A stretch of 64,000 nt of DNA, from positions 290,417 to 354,416 of the forward strand of contig NW_006920894.1 of the NCBI RefSeq assembly GCF_000417875.1, written 5' to 3'. This document shows, piece by piece, positions 12,431-23,088 of the stretch. The first letter of the stretch is position 1. Each line of letters opens with the position of its first letter. A program made the translations under genes and the position numbers. A model generated the notes under the pieces. That model was given only the letters and a program-made list of their open reading frames with translations. It was not told where the DNA came from and made no database searches. The DNA is from Pseudozyma flocculosa PF-1 (taxonomy: Eukaryota; Basidiomycota; Ustilaginomycetes; Ustilaginales; Ustilaginaceae).

Positions 12431-13417
12431 GTGTGTGTGTGTGGCTGGAACCCCACCAAACCCCCTTTTGCCTGGCAGGCAGGCGGGCAGGCTGGGCCAT
12501 TTGGCCTTGGCCTGAGGCTCGCATGGCACGTCCGGCCAAGCTGCGCTGCTGGCTGGCTGGTAGTTGAGAAGAAAAACCCCGGCCCGCCAGAAGAGGCAGG
12601 CAGGCCAGACTGCCGCGCCAGCCAAGGCAACGAGGGAGAAAAGGGCCGACAACGGCACGCCCACCAACAGCGGCAGCAAACCCCCCTCGCCGGCCCAACC
12701 TCTTTGTTGCCTCCATCGCCGCCGTCACCTCTCTCTCGCCTCGTCCTCGGGGCTCGCCGTTTCTCTCGCGTTCGTCGCCAGAGTCGCTGCACCGGTGATG
12801 CGGTGCGGCGCGGGCAGGGCATCGCGGCGGGGATTTCGCCATCTTGGCATTCCCGTCTGGGCGACGAATTCCGCCTCTGGGCCATCGATATGGTCGGGCT
12901 CTACGTCTCTCTATTCTCACGTTGCCCCTTGACTATGGCTTCGAGAAGGCCGTGCCGACTCCGCGAGGCCACCCGCATGGCAAGCCGCTCTGTTTTGCCG
13001 CCTCGTCGGAAGGCCAGGGCAGTGAGGCCGGCCTCAATCTCGCCCGCGCTCTCTCTCTCTCTCTCGCTCCTCAAGGTGCGCTTTTGCCGCTGATGGCGCC
13101 TTGGCTTGGACTCGTGTGCCCTTCCGACCGCCTTGACCCCCGTCGCTGTCTTGCGCGACTTTCTGACGGGGTAGGGACCCCCTCTCTGCGTGCGGCAACA
13201 ACAGGCTACAGGCGGGCGAGGCAATTTCTGCAGAGCGAGCGGCCCGCGTCTGTCGGGGCAGCCGATGAGAGGCGGCAAAGCCGGCCCACCTCGCGGTGCA
13301 CGCCCTGCAGCAGCGACAAGAGAACCGATACCCGTGAGATGCAACGGCACGGAGCCGCGATGGTCGACATGGCTTGGTGCCAGCTCAGCAAAGTGCCGAG
13401 AGGAGGTGGCAAGCGGC

Positions 13418-13418
13418 A

Positions 13419-13449
<31 letters not shown>

Positions 13450-13450
13450 C
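13418..13450. repeat. (ACG)n trinucleotide tract
   Basis: About nine ACG/GAC units occur in a row inside the gene-poor region upstream of the RhoGAP gene. The tract is a microsatellite and not evidence of coding. Confidence 0.75.
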
Positions 13451-13661
13451 AGACCAGGCGGCGCCGGCGGACGTGCGCCTGGTGTCGCCTTCTGTCTGCG
13501 GTGGACTTCCGAAGGAGATTCTGCCTGCACGCCGCACATGCGAACGACGCCGACCAGCAGCAGAAGAAGCGCGCACCGCACGCCGCACTCAGCGCTGCGC
13601 TGTCCATTTGCTTGCCTTGCTCGCCGGACGGGAGCTCTGCCTGCCTCTTTCTTGCTCCTCG

Positions 13662-13868
13662 TGCTTGCTTGCTTGCTGCTTGCTCGCCGCTGCTTGCTTG
13701 CTTGCTTTTGGCGACGTCTCGACACTCGCTCGGGCTTTACGTGTTTGTCTCGGCTAGGCGGCAGGCCAACACGAGGCGGAACGAGCGAGATTCAGAGCCA
13801 CACCGTACTCTGACCTCGCAGCGACGATCAGAAGCAAGAAGCAAGCAAGCAAGCAAGCAGCAAGCAGA
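13662..13868. repeat. GCTT/AAGC imperfect inverted repeat
   Basis: The left arm (13662-13707) is built of TGCTTGCTTGC units and the right arm (13831-13868) of AAGCAAGCAAG units. An 18-base stretch at 13690-13707 has its exact reverse complement at 13843-13860, leaving a spacer of about 135 bases. Inside the spacer a second short pair, CTCGCTCG and CGAGCGAG, also faces inward. It could fold as a hairpin in DNA or RNA, or be chance from microsatellite growth on both sides. Confidence 0.6.
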
Positions 13869-14923
13869 CGTGCGCCGCGTTCGAAGAACGGTAGTCGAGG
13901 CCCAAGACGTACGACCAATCGCGTGCAAGCCAGGAACACAACCAACGTGCGAGCTTGGTGCACGCCTTCTCCCCTCGAACGTCTTCACAGGAGGGCGGTG
14001 TGGGCCCGTGGTAGGCGCTCAACGTACACGCCCACAAGGCCACTTCGGGACCAGCAGCGGCGGCAACCGACAACGAGGATACCGGTAGCAGCAGCGCGGC
14101 ATGGGCGGCAACCAGCAAGACGTCGTCGCTGCCCACCTGCCCGCCTTGCTTGCTTGCTGGAACGCTTGGCTGCGTATTCCCGCTTGCCCGCTCGCCCGCC
14201 CGCGCACTCTGCCACAAGGCGTTCAGCCATCCATACGAACGCCGCGGCATGACGGAAGGGGTAAGCCGCCGCCGTAACAGAGTGTCGCAACCGCCACCGC
14301 AGATCAACGCAACGCCGCAACGCGATTCCAGGCCTGCCTGGCTTTGCAACGCATTATCTTGTTCAGGTCACCGCGCCCCCCTCCCCCTTCCCCGGCTATA
14401 CGCTCGGCGGTATATTTGGCGTCGATCCCCCTCACCCCCTCCGCATCTCACGTTGCTCAACGTACTGACCTGACAACGTCTTATCTACGCTTGCTCTGCT
14501 GGACAAGGCGATGAAGACCTGCAGGGTGACAGGATCAACGGGTAGCATGCGTCCTGCCTAAAGTGGTACTCGCTTGCTTGCTTGGTTGCTTCCTCGACCC
14601 TCCCTTGCTACATCAAGCTCGTTGCTGATGCTTCCGATGCGGTAGCAGCCATGCTGTGGTTTTCTATGTCGAGGCCTCGGCCGAGCCCTCCACTGCAACG
14701 GCCTGCCTGTGTGCCGTCGATAGATCTCCATCCTCTGCAATCGGTCCAGCAGTCGCTCTCATCTGCGAGTGATGCCGTCCCTTCTCCTCTCCTTCTCGTT
14801 GAGCATACAGACGTGCAATCCAAGTCGAACGGTGAGAGATGCCATCAAGGCTCAGCAGATGGTCGTACATGATGTTACAGCGAGCAGGCAAGGCGAGCAA
14901 GAGACCGAAACCAACAACGGCTA

Positions 14924-17900
14924 TCACTGCATGAGGACGGAGCGCGGCTGGACGTGCGACTGCTGATGGTGGTCCTGGTCATGGTGGTGGTGACTGTGAC
15001 CGCTCGCGGGCTGAACGCTCGACTGCGCCTCGAGGTTCTCGACGGTGGCGAGCAGCTCGCCCAGCTGCTGGTGCAGCTTGAGGATGACGAGCTGGTCGAT
15101 CGGATTCATCCAGCTGGCGTCCGGCGCCGTCGCCGTCGCCGTCGCCGTGGTAGTTGTCGCCCCGCCAGAGGCACCGTCGTTGGACTTCGGCGCCCCCTCG
15201 CCTCCTTGCGACCTCGCCTCCTCCTCGCCCCGCGCACTGGGGTCGGTGCGCTGTCGGGTCTTTTGCGCCATCCTCGAAATCTTGCCCAGCGCCGCGCTCA
15301 GATCCTTGAGCTCGAGCTTCATGGCAAACAGCGCGATCCGCCGCGCATTGGCCGGCGCCGGCTTGTACTCGCCGATCCGCACGTCCAGCCCGCCCGGGCC
15401 CGCCGCCCCGCTTCCGCCGACGACGGCAAAGGCGCCGCCCGCCGCGAAGCCCTCCCTCAGCGTGCGCACCGCCCGCGCGTAGATCTGCAGCGCCGTAGAG
15501 ACCAGCAGGCTCGCGCTGATCTCGGTGCTGGGATCCGAACGGCACGTGGGGCAGTCCGCCGAACAGGCGCACTGCGCTGCGATCGCCTGGCTCGCGCTCA
15601 GGGTCAGCTGGATTGTCGTGCTGGCGGCGCGCGCCGCCGCCGCTCTCCTGCGCGGTGCGCTGTCGGTCGACGAGCCAGCCTCGCCCGAGTCGCCATCGTC
15701 CTCTTGCTTGACCTGCGAGGACCCGCCGCTGGCGGCGACGTGCGGGCTCGCAGTCTCCCGAAGCGTGCGCTTGACGCTCAGCAGCGCGACACTCATGTCG
15801 CACAGGCAGGTGCAGCCCTTGCCGCTCGGGTTGGGCACGCAGTGCACCTTGCTCGGCTGGGACTTGGGCGACGACGAAGACGAGGACGAGAGCGGCTTGC
15901 CATCCGCGGCGTGCGCGCCTGCGTCGGATTGTGTGCCTGGCGCCTTCGTCGTCGAAGCCGACGTGACGTGATCTGGGGTGGCGTCCTTCTTCTTTGAGCA
16001 GCAGCTTGGCACCGGCCGACCTGTTGTCGGCGTCGTTGTCGAGGCGACGCTGCTCCTGTCCTTGCTGCAGCAAGAGTCAGATGGATCCAGAACGCTGTCC
16101 TGCGACACGGCCGTTTCTTGGTGAGCTGCCATCGGGCCGGATCCGTCGGCAGCCGCCTTCTTTGAAGAGCAGCAAGGCTTGACCGTTCCGGCATCGACGC
16201 TCGGGCCAGCAGACTGCTGCGCCTCGACGGCGGCGGCGGTGGAAGATCTTGCTGAGGGACTGCCGCAGTCGCTCGTTGCGGGTCCCGACGCTGCAGGTTG
16301 GGCGGTGCTGGGCCCTACAGGGCTCAGGGGTATCGACGCCCAGGACAGGCCGGTTGCCGATGCATTGCCAGTGGTTTGAATCTGCCCCTGGCCCATGCCG
16401 TTCTCTGCACCCCGAGGCCACCTCGTCGACAGCTGTAGGCCCGCATGCGCCGCCCTGTTGCTCCAATCCTGCCCATGTCGCGCAGCCGGGTCGTTGCGGC
16501 GATGCGATGGCGGGTCCTTCACCAGGTAGCGCGAGGGGGGCCGCGAGACAGGGCCCCAGGGTCCAGCCTGAGCCAACTCGTTCGCTGGCGTCGCCGCGGT
16601 GCTAGACAGGTCTGGATCGAGGCTCGGGCCGAGATCCCACCAGGAGAAGTCGGCGGGGACGGCGAAGCTGAGGCCATCTTGCAGGATGGCACTGCTCGAG
16701 GACCACTCGTTGAACTGCGCCTCTAGGTCCTCTGCGGATATCGCGTCGACTCCGGGAGTCGCCGTCGCAGATGGAGGCAGTGCGAGGGTATGATCTGCTG
16801 TCTGCTCCCGGGAACTCGTAAACGCCGACTGGCGCGTCGACGTGGGAAAGGAAGGCTGGTGGCCGTTCGCCCAGGATGATCCAGCCGAGCCCATGACCAT
16901 GCCGCCGCCACTATCAGGAGCTTTCAGGGTCGAGCGCGAGCGGTCAACGCTATTGCCCGCGGCACCGACGTGTCGATTGAGAAGCTCGGATGGTTCGATC
17001 TCGAGCGTGTCGAGCGACTGGAGGAACGCGGCAATGGAGAGGTCGTCGAGTGACGGAACGCTGGGGTCGTGTGGCGACATGCTGGAAGGCTGGGCGAATG
17101 AGGCGGTAGCTGGCCTGAAAGGGGAATTCCCGAGGTAATCCGCGTGACTAAGAGCAGTTTCGACGGGTCCAGTCGAAGGGGAGTGGGATGGCGCATTCCC
17201 TGCGTGAGAAGGAGTCGGATGAGAGGGCAGATAGGAAGGCGCGTGCGAAAGATGGTGTCGTTCTGGGGGCAGCAGACCAGGTCGTGGGGCCTGGCTGGCG
17301 CTCGAGTGCTGCGAGTCTTCTGCCGCGTCGGCCTGCCCATGGACGGCAGCCGCAGCAGACAGGAGCTGGGCGAAGTCGGAGGGAACTGAGTCTGGCATAG
17401 AACCATGCCGTAAGGAAGCACTTGCTTCGCCCTTGATCTCGTGCAGCGCGGCAGGCTGCCGTTCCCTCGCGGAATGCTGCACAGCCTTCGCCTGCTTCTT
17501 CTGCGGGCGGGCCTTGCCTACGCGGCTCGATGGGTCGGTCGACGACTTGACGGAGGACAATTTGCTGCTCGGCCTGGCCTGGCGGACCTCGGCCGATGCG
17601 GGCTTGTCTGCATCTTCGTCGCCCTGTTCGACCTTGCGCTTCTTTGGCCTGCCGATGGGAGCCCGAGCGGTGTAGATGCAGGGGATGGCGTCGCTGCTGC
17701 AGCGCTGGCAGCCGCCCTGCTCCGGCGGCGTGCCACTGCAACGGAGCTTGCGGGTGCGGCAGGCCTCGCAGGCAGTTCTGATGGTGAGGCCAAGCTTAGC
17801 GGCTTCTCCAGGCGTGTAGTATTGGCCGTCTGGACCCAGGATGGCCCGATTGGGCCTGGAAGGCGAGGGGTGGGACGATGGAGGTCGGACGGCGGCAGCA

Positions 17901-18271
17901 TCGTGCGCCAGCTTTACGTTCGAGCGGGTGCCGTTGGTCGAAGCACATGCGGATCCGGGCGATGACGCGGAAGGCGATGCTGATGGGGCGTGAGACGAGG
18001 CAGGTGTGACCGATGTGCGAGCTGGCGACGCGGTCCGCGTGGTGTCAGCTGAGGCGGCGGCGGCAGTTGTGGTGCTAGACATGCCAGAGGAACGCAGCGT
18101 ATCGGAAGGGTTGCGTCGAGGCGTCGGTCCGGCGCTAACAAACGACGAGACCGGCGATGCTGACGGTGATAGCGAGGGCGAGGGCGAGGGCGATGACGGG
18201 GAAAACGATGCTGTCCCTGGTGCGACCGAGTTGCCATGCGCCGGCAACGCTGGCGGCATCTGGGCCAGCAT
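14924..18271 (-). CDS. Zn2Cys6 transcription factor with cysteine-rich C-terminal half
   Basis: This is a predicted nuclear DNA-binding regulator of 1115 residues in one open frame without introns. The binuclear zinc cluster is complete at residues 168-198: C168, C171, C178, C188, C191 and C198 (CEACRTRKLRC followed by CQRC and C). A basic GRPKKRK tract follows, probably part of DNA binding or nuclear import. The middle is Ser/Pro-rich. Between about 698 and 760 three short motifs, CCSSKK, CCSKDR and CCSKKK, are spaced tens of residues apart. Further on come CTCLCDMS (about 820) and CACSADCPTCRS (about 905), and a helical end with His-rich tail. The CxCxxD spacing and helical tail recall the C-terminal region of AflR-like fungal regulators; that comparison is from memory and weak. 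The target genes are unknown. No pathway cluster is adjacent. Confidence 0.9.
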   Translation of the reverse strand: MLAQMPPALPAHGNSVAPGTASFSPSSPSPSPSLSPSASPVSSFVSAGPTPRRNPSDTLRSSGMSSTTTAAAASADTTRTASPARTSVTPASSHAPSASPSASSPGSACASTNGTRSNVKLAHDAAAVRPPSSHPSPSRPNRAILGPDGQYYTPGEAAKLGLTIRTACEACRTRKLRCSGTPPEQGGCQRCSSDAIPCIYTARAPIGRPKKRKVEQGDEDADKPASAEVRQARPSSKLSSVKSSTDPSSRVGKARPQKKQAKAVQHSARERQPAALHEIKGEASASLRHGSMPDSVPSDFAQLLSAAAAVHGQADAAEDSQHSSASQAPRPGLLPPERHHLSHAPSYLPSHPTPSHAGNAPSHSPSTGPVETALSHADYLGNSPFRPATASFAQPSSMSPHDPSVPSLDDLSIAAFLQSLDTLEIEPSELLNRHVGAAGNSVDRSRSTLKAPDSGGGMVMGSAGSSWANGHQPSFPTSTRQSAFTSSREQTADHTLALPPSATATPGVDAISAEDLEAQFNEWSSSSAILQDGLSFAVPADFSWWDLGPSLDPDLSSTAATPANELAQAGPWGPVSRPPSRYLVKDPPSHRRNDPAARHGQDWSNRAAHAGLQLSTRWPRGAENGMGQGQIQTTGNASATGLSWASIPLSPVGPSTAQPAASGPATSDCGSPSARSSTAAAVEAQQSAGPSVDAGTVKPCCSSKKAAADGSGPMAAHQETAVSQDSVLDPSDSCCSKDRSSVASTTTPTTGRPVPSCCSKKKDATPDHVTSASTTKAPGTQSDAGAHAADGKPLSSSSSSSPKSQPSKVHCVPNPSGKGCTCLCDMSVALLSVKRTLRETASPHVAASGGSSQVKQEDDGDSGEAGSSTDSAPRRRAAAARAASTTIQLTLSASQAIAAQCACSADCPTCRSDPSTEISASLLVSTALQIYARAVRTLREGFAAGGAFAVVGGSGAAGPGGLDVRIGEYKPAPANARRIALFAMKLELKDLSAALGKISRMAQKTRQRTDPSARGEEEARSQGGEGAPKSNDGASGGATTTTATATATAPDASWMNPIDQLVILKLHQQLGELLATVENLEAQSSVQPASGHSHHHHDQDHHQQSHVQPRSVLMQ

Positions 18272-19145
18272 GGCAAGGGCGGGGGGCGATAATGGCGCAG
18301 CGAAGGTCGAAGGGCAGGCTAGGCAGCGGAAGTCGAGGAAAGCGGCAGTCGATGTGGGCTGGAGGCGTCGAGAGCAACGTGGTAAGCTAGCGTAGCAAGC
18401 AGGGAAGGATATTGCGGCGCCGTCCGACTGCCTCGGAGCCTTTTTTTTTTAGGTGATATGTCGCCCGAGGTGTCGTTAGTGCCTGAGGCCTCTGCTTGAG
18501 CTTGGCGGCACCCTCGTGGTAGGAGGCCGGCGGTGGTGAGCGAGACTAGGCTTGAGCAAGGCCGGCTTGCTGTGGGACCATGGCGAACCGAAAAGAGGCG
18601 GCGTCGTAATCGTCGTCGCTGCAACGGTGGCGGGATGGTGGGCGGCTGTCAAAGACACCTCGTCGGAGGGCGAGGCCTGGCCACATGCAAGCTGAGGAGC
18701 CCTTTGGCCCTGCTGGCCTTGCGCTGGCTGGCCCAACCCTCCCGACGGCGCTCGGAGGCTTTTTCCCGTCGGTGGTGGGCAGGCGGTTCCAGGGTCTAGC
18801 TTGGGCCAGGCCCTCATCAACCCGGCCGGTAGACGAGTGGAGGTCTAGCCCGGGCCTGGCCTGGCCAGGCAGCGGCTTTTCGGAAGACGCGAAAGGCAGC
18901 CGTGGTTGCAGGCCTTGTCGCAGCCTCGACCCCTGCTCGCCTCTTTCCACCACGTCCAGTCGCAGCCAAGCAACCCCATTTACGGCCTACCTATCGCCTC
19001 ACCTCCACGACAACTGCATCGGCATCTGCCGAAGCCAGCCCAGCCATCGCGCCCACTCACTCACCCTTGCCCGGATCCACCGGCCGGACCGTGCCGACGG
19101 GCAGCCCCGACTCGACCTCGCCGTCTCGTCGGAACAGGACCGAGG
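18272..19145. promoter_or_regulatory. Divergent promoter region, Zn2Cys6 factor / SYF1
   Basis: Two divergent start codons are 874 bp apart. The region holds a T10 tract at 18441-18450 of the kind that excludes nucleosomes, and a GGCCTGGCCTGGCCAGGC element at 18852-18870 with related TGGCC units at 18695-18735. The stretch before SYF1 is C/A-rich, like a 5' leader. Confidence 0.6.
18852..18870. repeat. GGCCTGGCCTGGCCAGGC element
   Basis: A near-palindromic copy of the recurrent upstream element, 276 bp before the SYF1 start codon. Confidence 0.6.
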
Positions 19146-22100
19146 ATGCCATCCAGAGTAGCCACAGCCGGCAACGGCGAGCGGCAAGCTGCCGACGGTC
19201 CCTTTGAGCAGATTGCCGCCCTGTTTCCGCTCACGGTCCCCTTCCCTGACCCGTCGGCCAATCTCGACATCGTGCCCGCGTCCGACATTGCCCTCGAGCA
19301 GGAGCTGCTGCGCAATCCCGACAACCTTCGCTCCTGGGCCTCCTACATCAACCACATCGTCGACACAAACGTGCAGAAGCGCGCAACTCCCGACTCCAAC
19401 CTCTCCTCGGCACAGATCGCCCTGCTAGGCCCGCTCGCCAGCGCCTCCCAGCGCCTCGCCCTGCAGCGCATCACCAGCATCTACGAGCGTGCACTCGCCC
19501 AGTTCCCCACCCGCTACTCGCTCTGGACCGACTACCTCCAGCTCCGCTCCCGCTTCGTCCTCGGAGAGCCAAAGGGCGGCTTTGAGGCAAAGCGGAAGCG
19601 CGACCTACGGGCATCAAAGGAGGGCGTCGACTTTGGTCCCACCCTGCTCGAAGCGAACGAACACCAGGACTATGGCCCCGCCTACACCGCCGGCCTCGAC
19701 GGCATCGCGGGCTGGATCGAGTGGCGCAGCCTCGCAGCATGCTACGAGCGCGCCCTCATGTGGCTGCCAAAGGTGCGTGCGCCCCTCCTCGGTCGTTCCA
19801 AAGGCCATCGTGCATCGCACCGAAGCTGACCCCCTCTCCCCCCTCCTCTTCTGCCACGCCGTCTTGCTGCGCGTCGATTCTTCGCATCAGATGCCCAGGG
19901 TCTGGCTCGAGTACCTCTCCATCTTCCTCCACCCGCAGTGTCCTCCCATCCTCTCCCACACCCACGCCCGCAGGACATTCGACCGGGCGCTGCGCACGCT
20001 CCCGGGATCGCTCCACCTGCGCATCTGGAAGGTCTACCTGCGATGGGCCGAGCGCGTCGGCGGCGAAACCTGCCTCCGCGTCTGGAGGCGGTACCTGCGC
20101 GTCGATCCCAGCCTGATCGAACGATACGTAGCCATTCTCCTCGCCCAGACCGAAGACGAGGCAGCCGAGGCCGAGGACGCCGACGACGACGACGGCGAGG
20201 CAGGTCAAGGAGCCACGACAAAGGGTCCAGGCGCCAAGGCGCTCGAAGCGGCCAAGCTGCTGCTCCGGCTGGCGAGGAGCGCAGCCGACGGCAGCTACAC
20301 GAGCCCAGACGGCAAGAGCCCATACCAACTGCTCGTGGAATGGCTCGAGCTGACCGAAAAGTACCCGGAAGAGATCGGCATCAGCCCCGAGGAGGAGAAG
20401 GAGGCCGAAGCGGCAAGAGCGTCCAGCTCGTCGGCGACAGCCTCCGACAGCCAGCTCGCGCTCACCAAGCCAGGTCAGGCCGCAAAAGGCCGAGCATCCA
20501 GGGGCGCTGCTCGACCAGCGCCGGCACCGCTCTCGCCCGAGACGAATCCGATGGACCGGAGCCGTCTCAACGTGGGCGCCATCGTCCGCAACGACGGGCT
20601 CGCCAAGTACCCCGACCAGGCAGGCCGCCTCTGGACCGGGCTCGCCACCTACTGGATCAAGCGCGGCGAGCTCGAGACGGCCAAGGAGACTTTCGAGGAG
20701 GGCATCCGCTCCGTCGTCACGGTGCGCGACTTTACCCAGATCTTTGATGCCTACGCCGAGACGAGCGAGAACGTCATCTCGTTTATGATGGAGGACCTTG
20801 CCGGCGACGCGGGGCAGGACGACGACGAAGGCGACGACGACGAGGGCGAGGGCGAGAGCCGCGAGGACAAGGAGGCCGAGCTCGACCAGAGGATGAAGGA
20901 TTTCGAGGAGCTCATGGAGCGCCGGCCGTTTCTGGTCAACGACGTGCTGCTGCGCAGGAACCCGGACGACGTGCAGGAGTGGGAGAAGCGCGTGGCGCTG
21001 CACGGCGACGACGACGAGCAGGTCATCGAGACCTACCGCCGTGCCATCGACACCGTCAACCCGCGCAAGGCGACGGCCAACTACCACCAGCTCTTTCTCA
21101 ACTTTGCGCGCTTCTACGAGGAGGGCGGCTCGGCGGGGCGCGCGGACCCGGCGTCGGTCGAGGCCGACCTGGCCTCGGCGCGCAAGATCTTTGAGCGCGC
21201 CATTACGGTGCCCTTTAAAAAGGTCGACGACCTGGCCGAGGTGTGGTGCGAGTGGGCCGAGATGGAGGTGCGCCACTCGAACTACGACGAGGCGATCCGG
21301 GTCATGGCGCGCAGCGTAGCGACGCCGCGCAACACGAAAAACGTCGCCTACCACGACGACTCGCTGCCGCCGCAGGTGCGCCTGTTCAAGTCGCTCAAGC
21401 TGTGGAGCTTCTACGTCGACCTCGAGGAGTCGCTCGGCGACGTCGAGAGCGCCAAGCGCGTCTACGACCGCATGCTCGAGCTCAAGATCGCCAACGCCCA
21501 GATCATCATCAACTACGCGGCCTTCCTCGAGGACCACCAGTACTACGAGGAGAGCTTCAAGGTCTACGAACGCGGCGTTGAAGTGTTCACCTACCCGGTC
21601 GCCTTTGAGCTGTGGAACGTCTACCTGAGCAAGTTTGTCAAGCGGTACGGCGGCAGCAAGCTCGAGCGGGCGCGCGACCTCTTTGAGCAGGCGCTCGACA
21701 AGTGCCCGCCCAAGTATTGCAAGCCCATCCTGCTCATGTACGGCAAGCTCGAGGAGGAGCACGGCCTGGCCAAGCGCGCCATGAACATCTACGACCGCGC
21801 CACCCGCATGGTCTCGACCGACGACCGCTTCGACGTGAGTTCCTCCGCCCCGCGGATATGCTGGGAGACCGTGGCGACCGAAGCGACTTTGCTAACCGCC
21901 GGCTTGTCTTTTCCCCTTGCATGCCCCTCTCGGAGCAGATGTACGCCTTCTACATTGCCAAGGCGGCCGCCAACTTTGGCCTGGCGGCGACGCGGCCCAT
22001 CTACGAGCGGGCGATCGAGTCGCTGCCGGACCGGCAGACGGCCGACATGTGTCTGCGCTTTGCCAACCTCGAGCGCAAGCTGGGCGAGATCGACCGGGCG

Positions 22101-22785
22101 CGCGCCATCTACGCGCATGCCTCGCAGTTCTGCGACCCGAGGGTGAGTCGAGGACGGATCGCTCGTGCCCGTGGCCTCGGAAGGCCGGAATCCCGCGCTG
22201 ACGCCCGCGCTCCTCTCGCCAACGCTTCACCAATTGCTTTTCGCTCCCTGTCGTCGTTCAGACGCAAACCGAGTTCTGGAAGGAGTGGAACAAGTTCGAG
22301 ATCGAGACGGGATCCGAGGACACGTTCCGAGAGATGCGTGAGTGCCCGCTGGTCCCCTGTCCGCCTCCTCGGGCCACGGCGAGCCAGCCTGCTAACCGTG
22401 CTGCCTCGACCCTGTCTACCCTCCCTGCGCACCAGTGCGGATCAAGCGATCGGTGCAGGCGCAGTTCAACACGGACGTGTCGTACATCGCCGCATCCGCC
22501 ATGTCTGCGGCGCAGCGCAACAAGCTGGGCGCCGCCTCAGCCGACGGCGCAGCAGCAGCCTCGCCGATGGCCGCCGACCCGATGGCGCGCCTGGAGGCGC
22601 AGAACCAGGCGGCCGCGGCCAACGGCACCGCCGTGCGGCAACCGGCATTCGTGGCCGCCTCGTCGGTGTCTGCGCCCAAGACGGTCGATGGAGAGCAGCA
22701 GCAGCAGCAAGCGTCTCCCCCTGCCCCAGAGAGGAACGAGGAAAAGGTCGGCGGCGACGATGCCGACGACGACGATCTGCTGTAG
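19146..22785 (+). CDS. SYF1: Pre-mRNA-splicing factor SYF1 (HAT-repeat protein)
   Basis: Syf1 (human XAB2) is a scaffold of the Prp19/NineTeen complex in the activated spliceosome. Exons are 19146-19772, 19891-21834, 21939-22142, 22262-22337 and 22436-22785, giving 1066 residues, slightly longer than relatives. It is built of half-a-TPR (HAT) repeats, with many W-x-x-Y and E-R-A-L patterns such as LWTDYLQLRSRF, YERALMWLPKMPRVWLEY and FELWNVYLSKFVKRY. The C-terminus has the Syf1-type RIKRSVQAQFNTDVSYIA segment. Two acidic insertions (around residues 300-320 and 520-545) are typical of GC-rich basidiomycete proteins. Clf1 is also a HAT protein, but the N-terminal order and the C-terminal QAQFNTD segment favour Syf1. 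The first ATG of the conserved frame is used. Confidence 0.93.
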
Positions 22786-22943
22786 CCAGAGTAGCTCCTC
22801 CGTGGCGACGAGACGGCAGCGGCGGACGGGGAGGAGAGGAATACATGGCCATCGAGTGCCGCGTTGCCAGCTTGCCCGCTCCGTCTCGAGCCTAGAATGT
22901 GCGCGGAAGGTTCCTGGATGGCAGTCTGACAAAACCTTGCTTC

Positions 22944-22952
22944 TATATATAT
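22944..22952 (+). promoter_or_regulatory. TATA-like element upstream of tRNA-Lys
   Basis: TATATATAT lies 29-37 bases before the tRNA, where TFIIIB contacts upstream DNA in fungi whose tRNA genes carry TATA boxes. It also lies in the SYF1 3' flank, so a role in tRNA transcription is inferred from position only. Confidence 0.5.
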
Positions 22953-22980
22953 GCAACTTTCTCCGCCGCTTACAACTCCT

Positions 22981-23087
22981 TCCCGGCTAGCTCAGTCGGT
23001 AGAGCGTCAGACTCTTATCCCCAAGAGCCTCTGTGATCATCACAGACCTTTATCTGAATGTCGTGGGTTCGAGCCCCACGTTGGGAG
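22981..23087 (+). tRNA. tRNA-Lys(CTT) with a 34-nt intron
   Basis: The 107-base gene folds as a standard tRNA. The acceptor 5' strand is TCCCGGC and pairs with the 3' strand GTTGGGA (T1-A72) through two G-U pairs; the discriminator is G. A box: TAGCTCAGTCGG. B box: GGTTCGAGCCC. The anticodon stem is CAGA/TCTG, the loop is CTCTTAA and the anticodon CTT is at 23014-23016. An intron at 23018-23051 follows the base after the anticodon, the canonical site. It contains CCAAGAG, which can pair with the anticodon-loop CTCTT, as in typical tRNA precursors. The mature tRNA is 73 nt. A T-rich terminator, TTTCTTTTT, follows at 23089-23098. Confidence 0.96.
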
Positions 23088-23088
23088 A

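Larger units (their letters stand above)
11304..14923. other. 3.6-kb repeat-rich region without a credible gene
   Basis: This lies between the RhoGAP start and the stop of the upstream Zn2Cys6 gene, both on the minus strand. It holds GGCTGG-type repeats (around 11085-11100 and 12391-12430), (GTC)n and (GAC)n tracts (around 11985-12010 and 13420-13448), and clusters of GCTT/AAGC repeats (13662-13707, 13831-13868, 14145-14158, 14573-14590), two of them facing each other. Open frames up to 414 codons occur on both strands but are rich in Arg, Cys and Trp and mutually overlapping, as expected of GC-rich non-coding DNA. Likely contents are a long promoter, a 5' leader with introns, or a non-coding RNA. 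Confidence 0.6.

Noticed and set aside
11880..12920. Minus-strand open frames of about 300-346 codons upstream of the RhoGAP gene
   Set aside because: Two different frames on the same strand are equally open and both translate simple repeats; neither looks like a protein.
12844..14088. A 414-codon plus-strand open frame in the gene-poor region
   Set aside because: It is rich in Arg, Cys and repeat-derived residues, overlaps other long frames on both strands, and shows no domain-like pattern. Long frames without stops are expected by chance at this GC content.
13000..14600. Possible transposon relic suggested by clustered repeats
   Set aside because: No terminal repeats with target duplication and no transposase or reverse-transcriptase fragment were found; only microsatellites and one imperfect inverted repeat.
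19756..21762. A 668-codon frame antisense to SYF1
   Set aside because: The sense strand encodes clear HAT repeats; the antisense translation is a Leu/Val/Arg-rich shadow.
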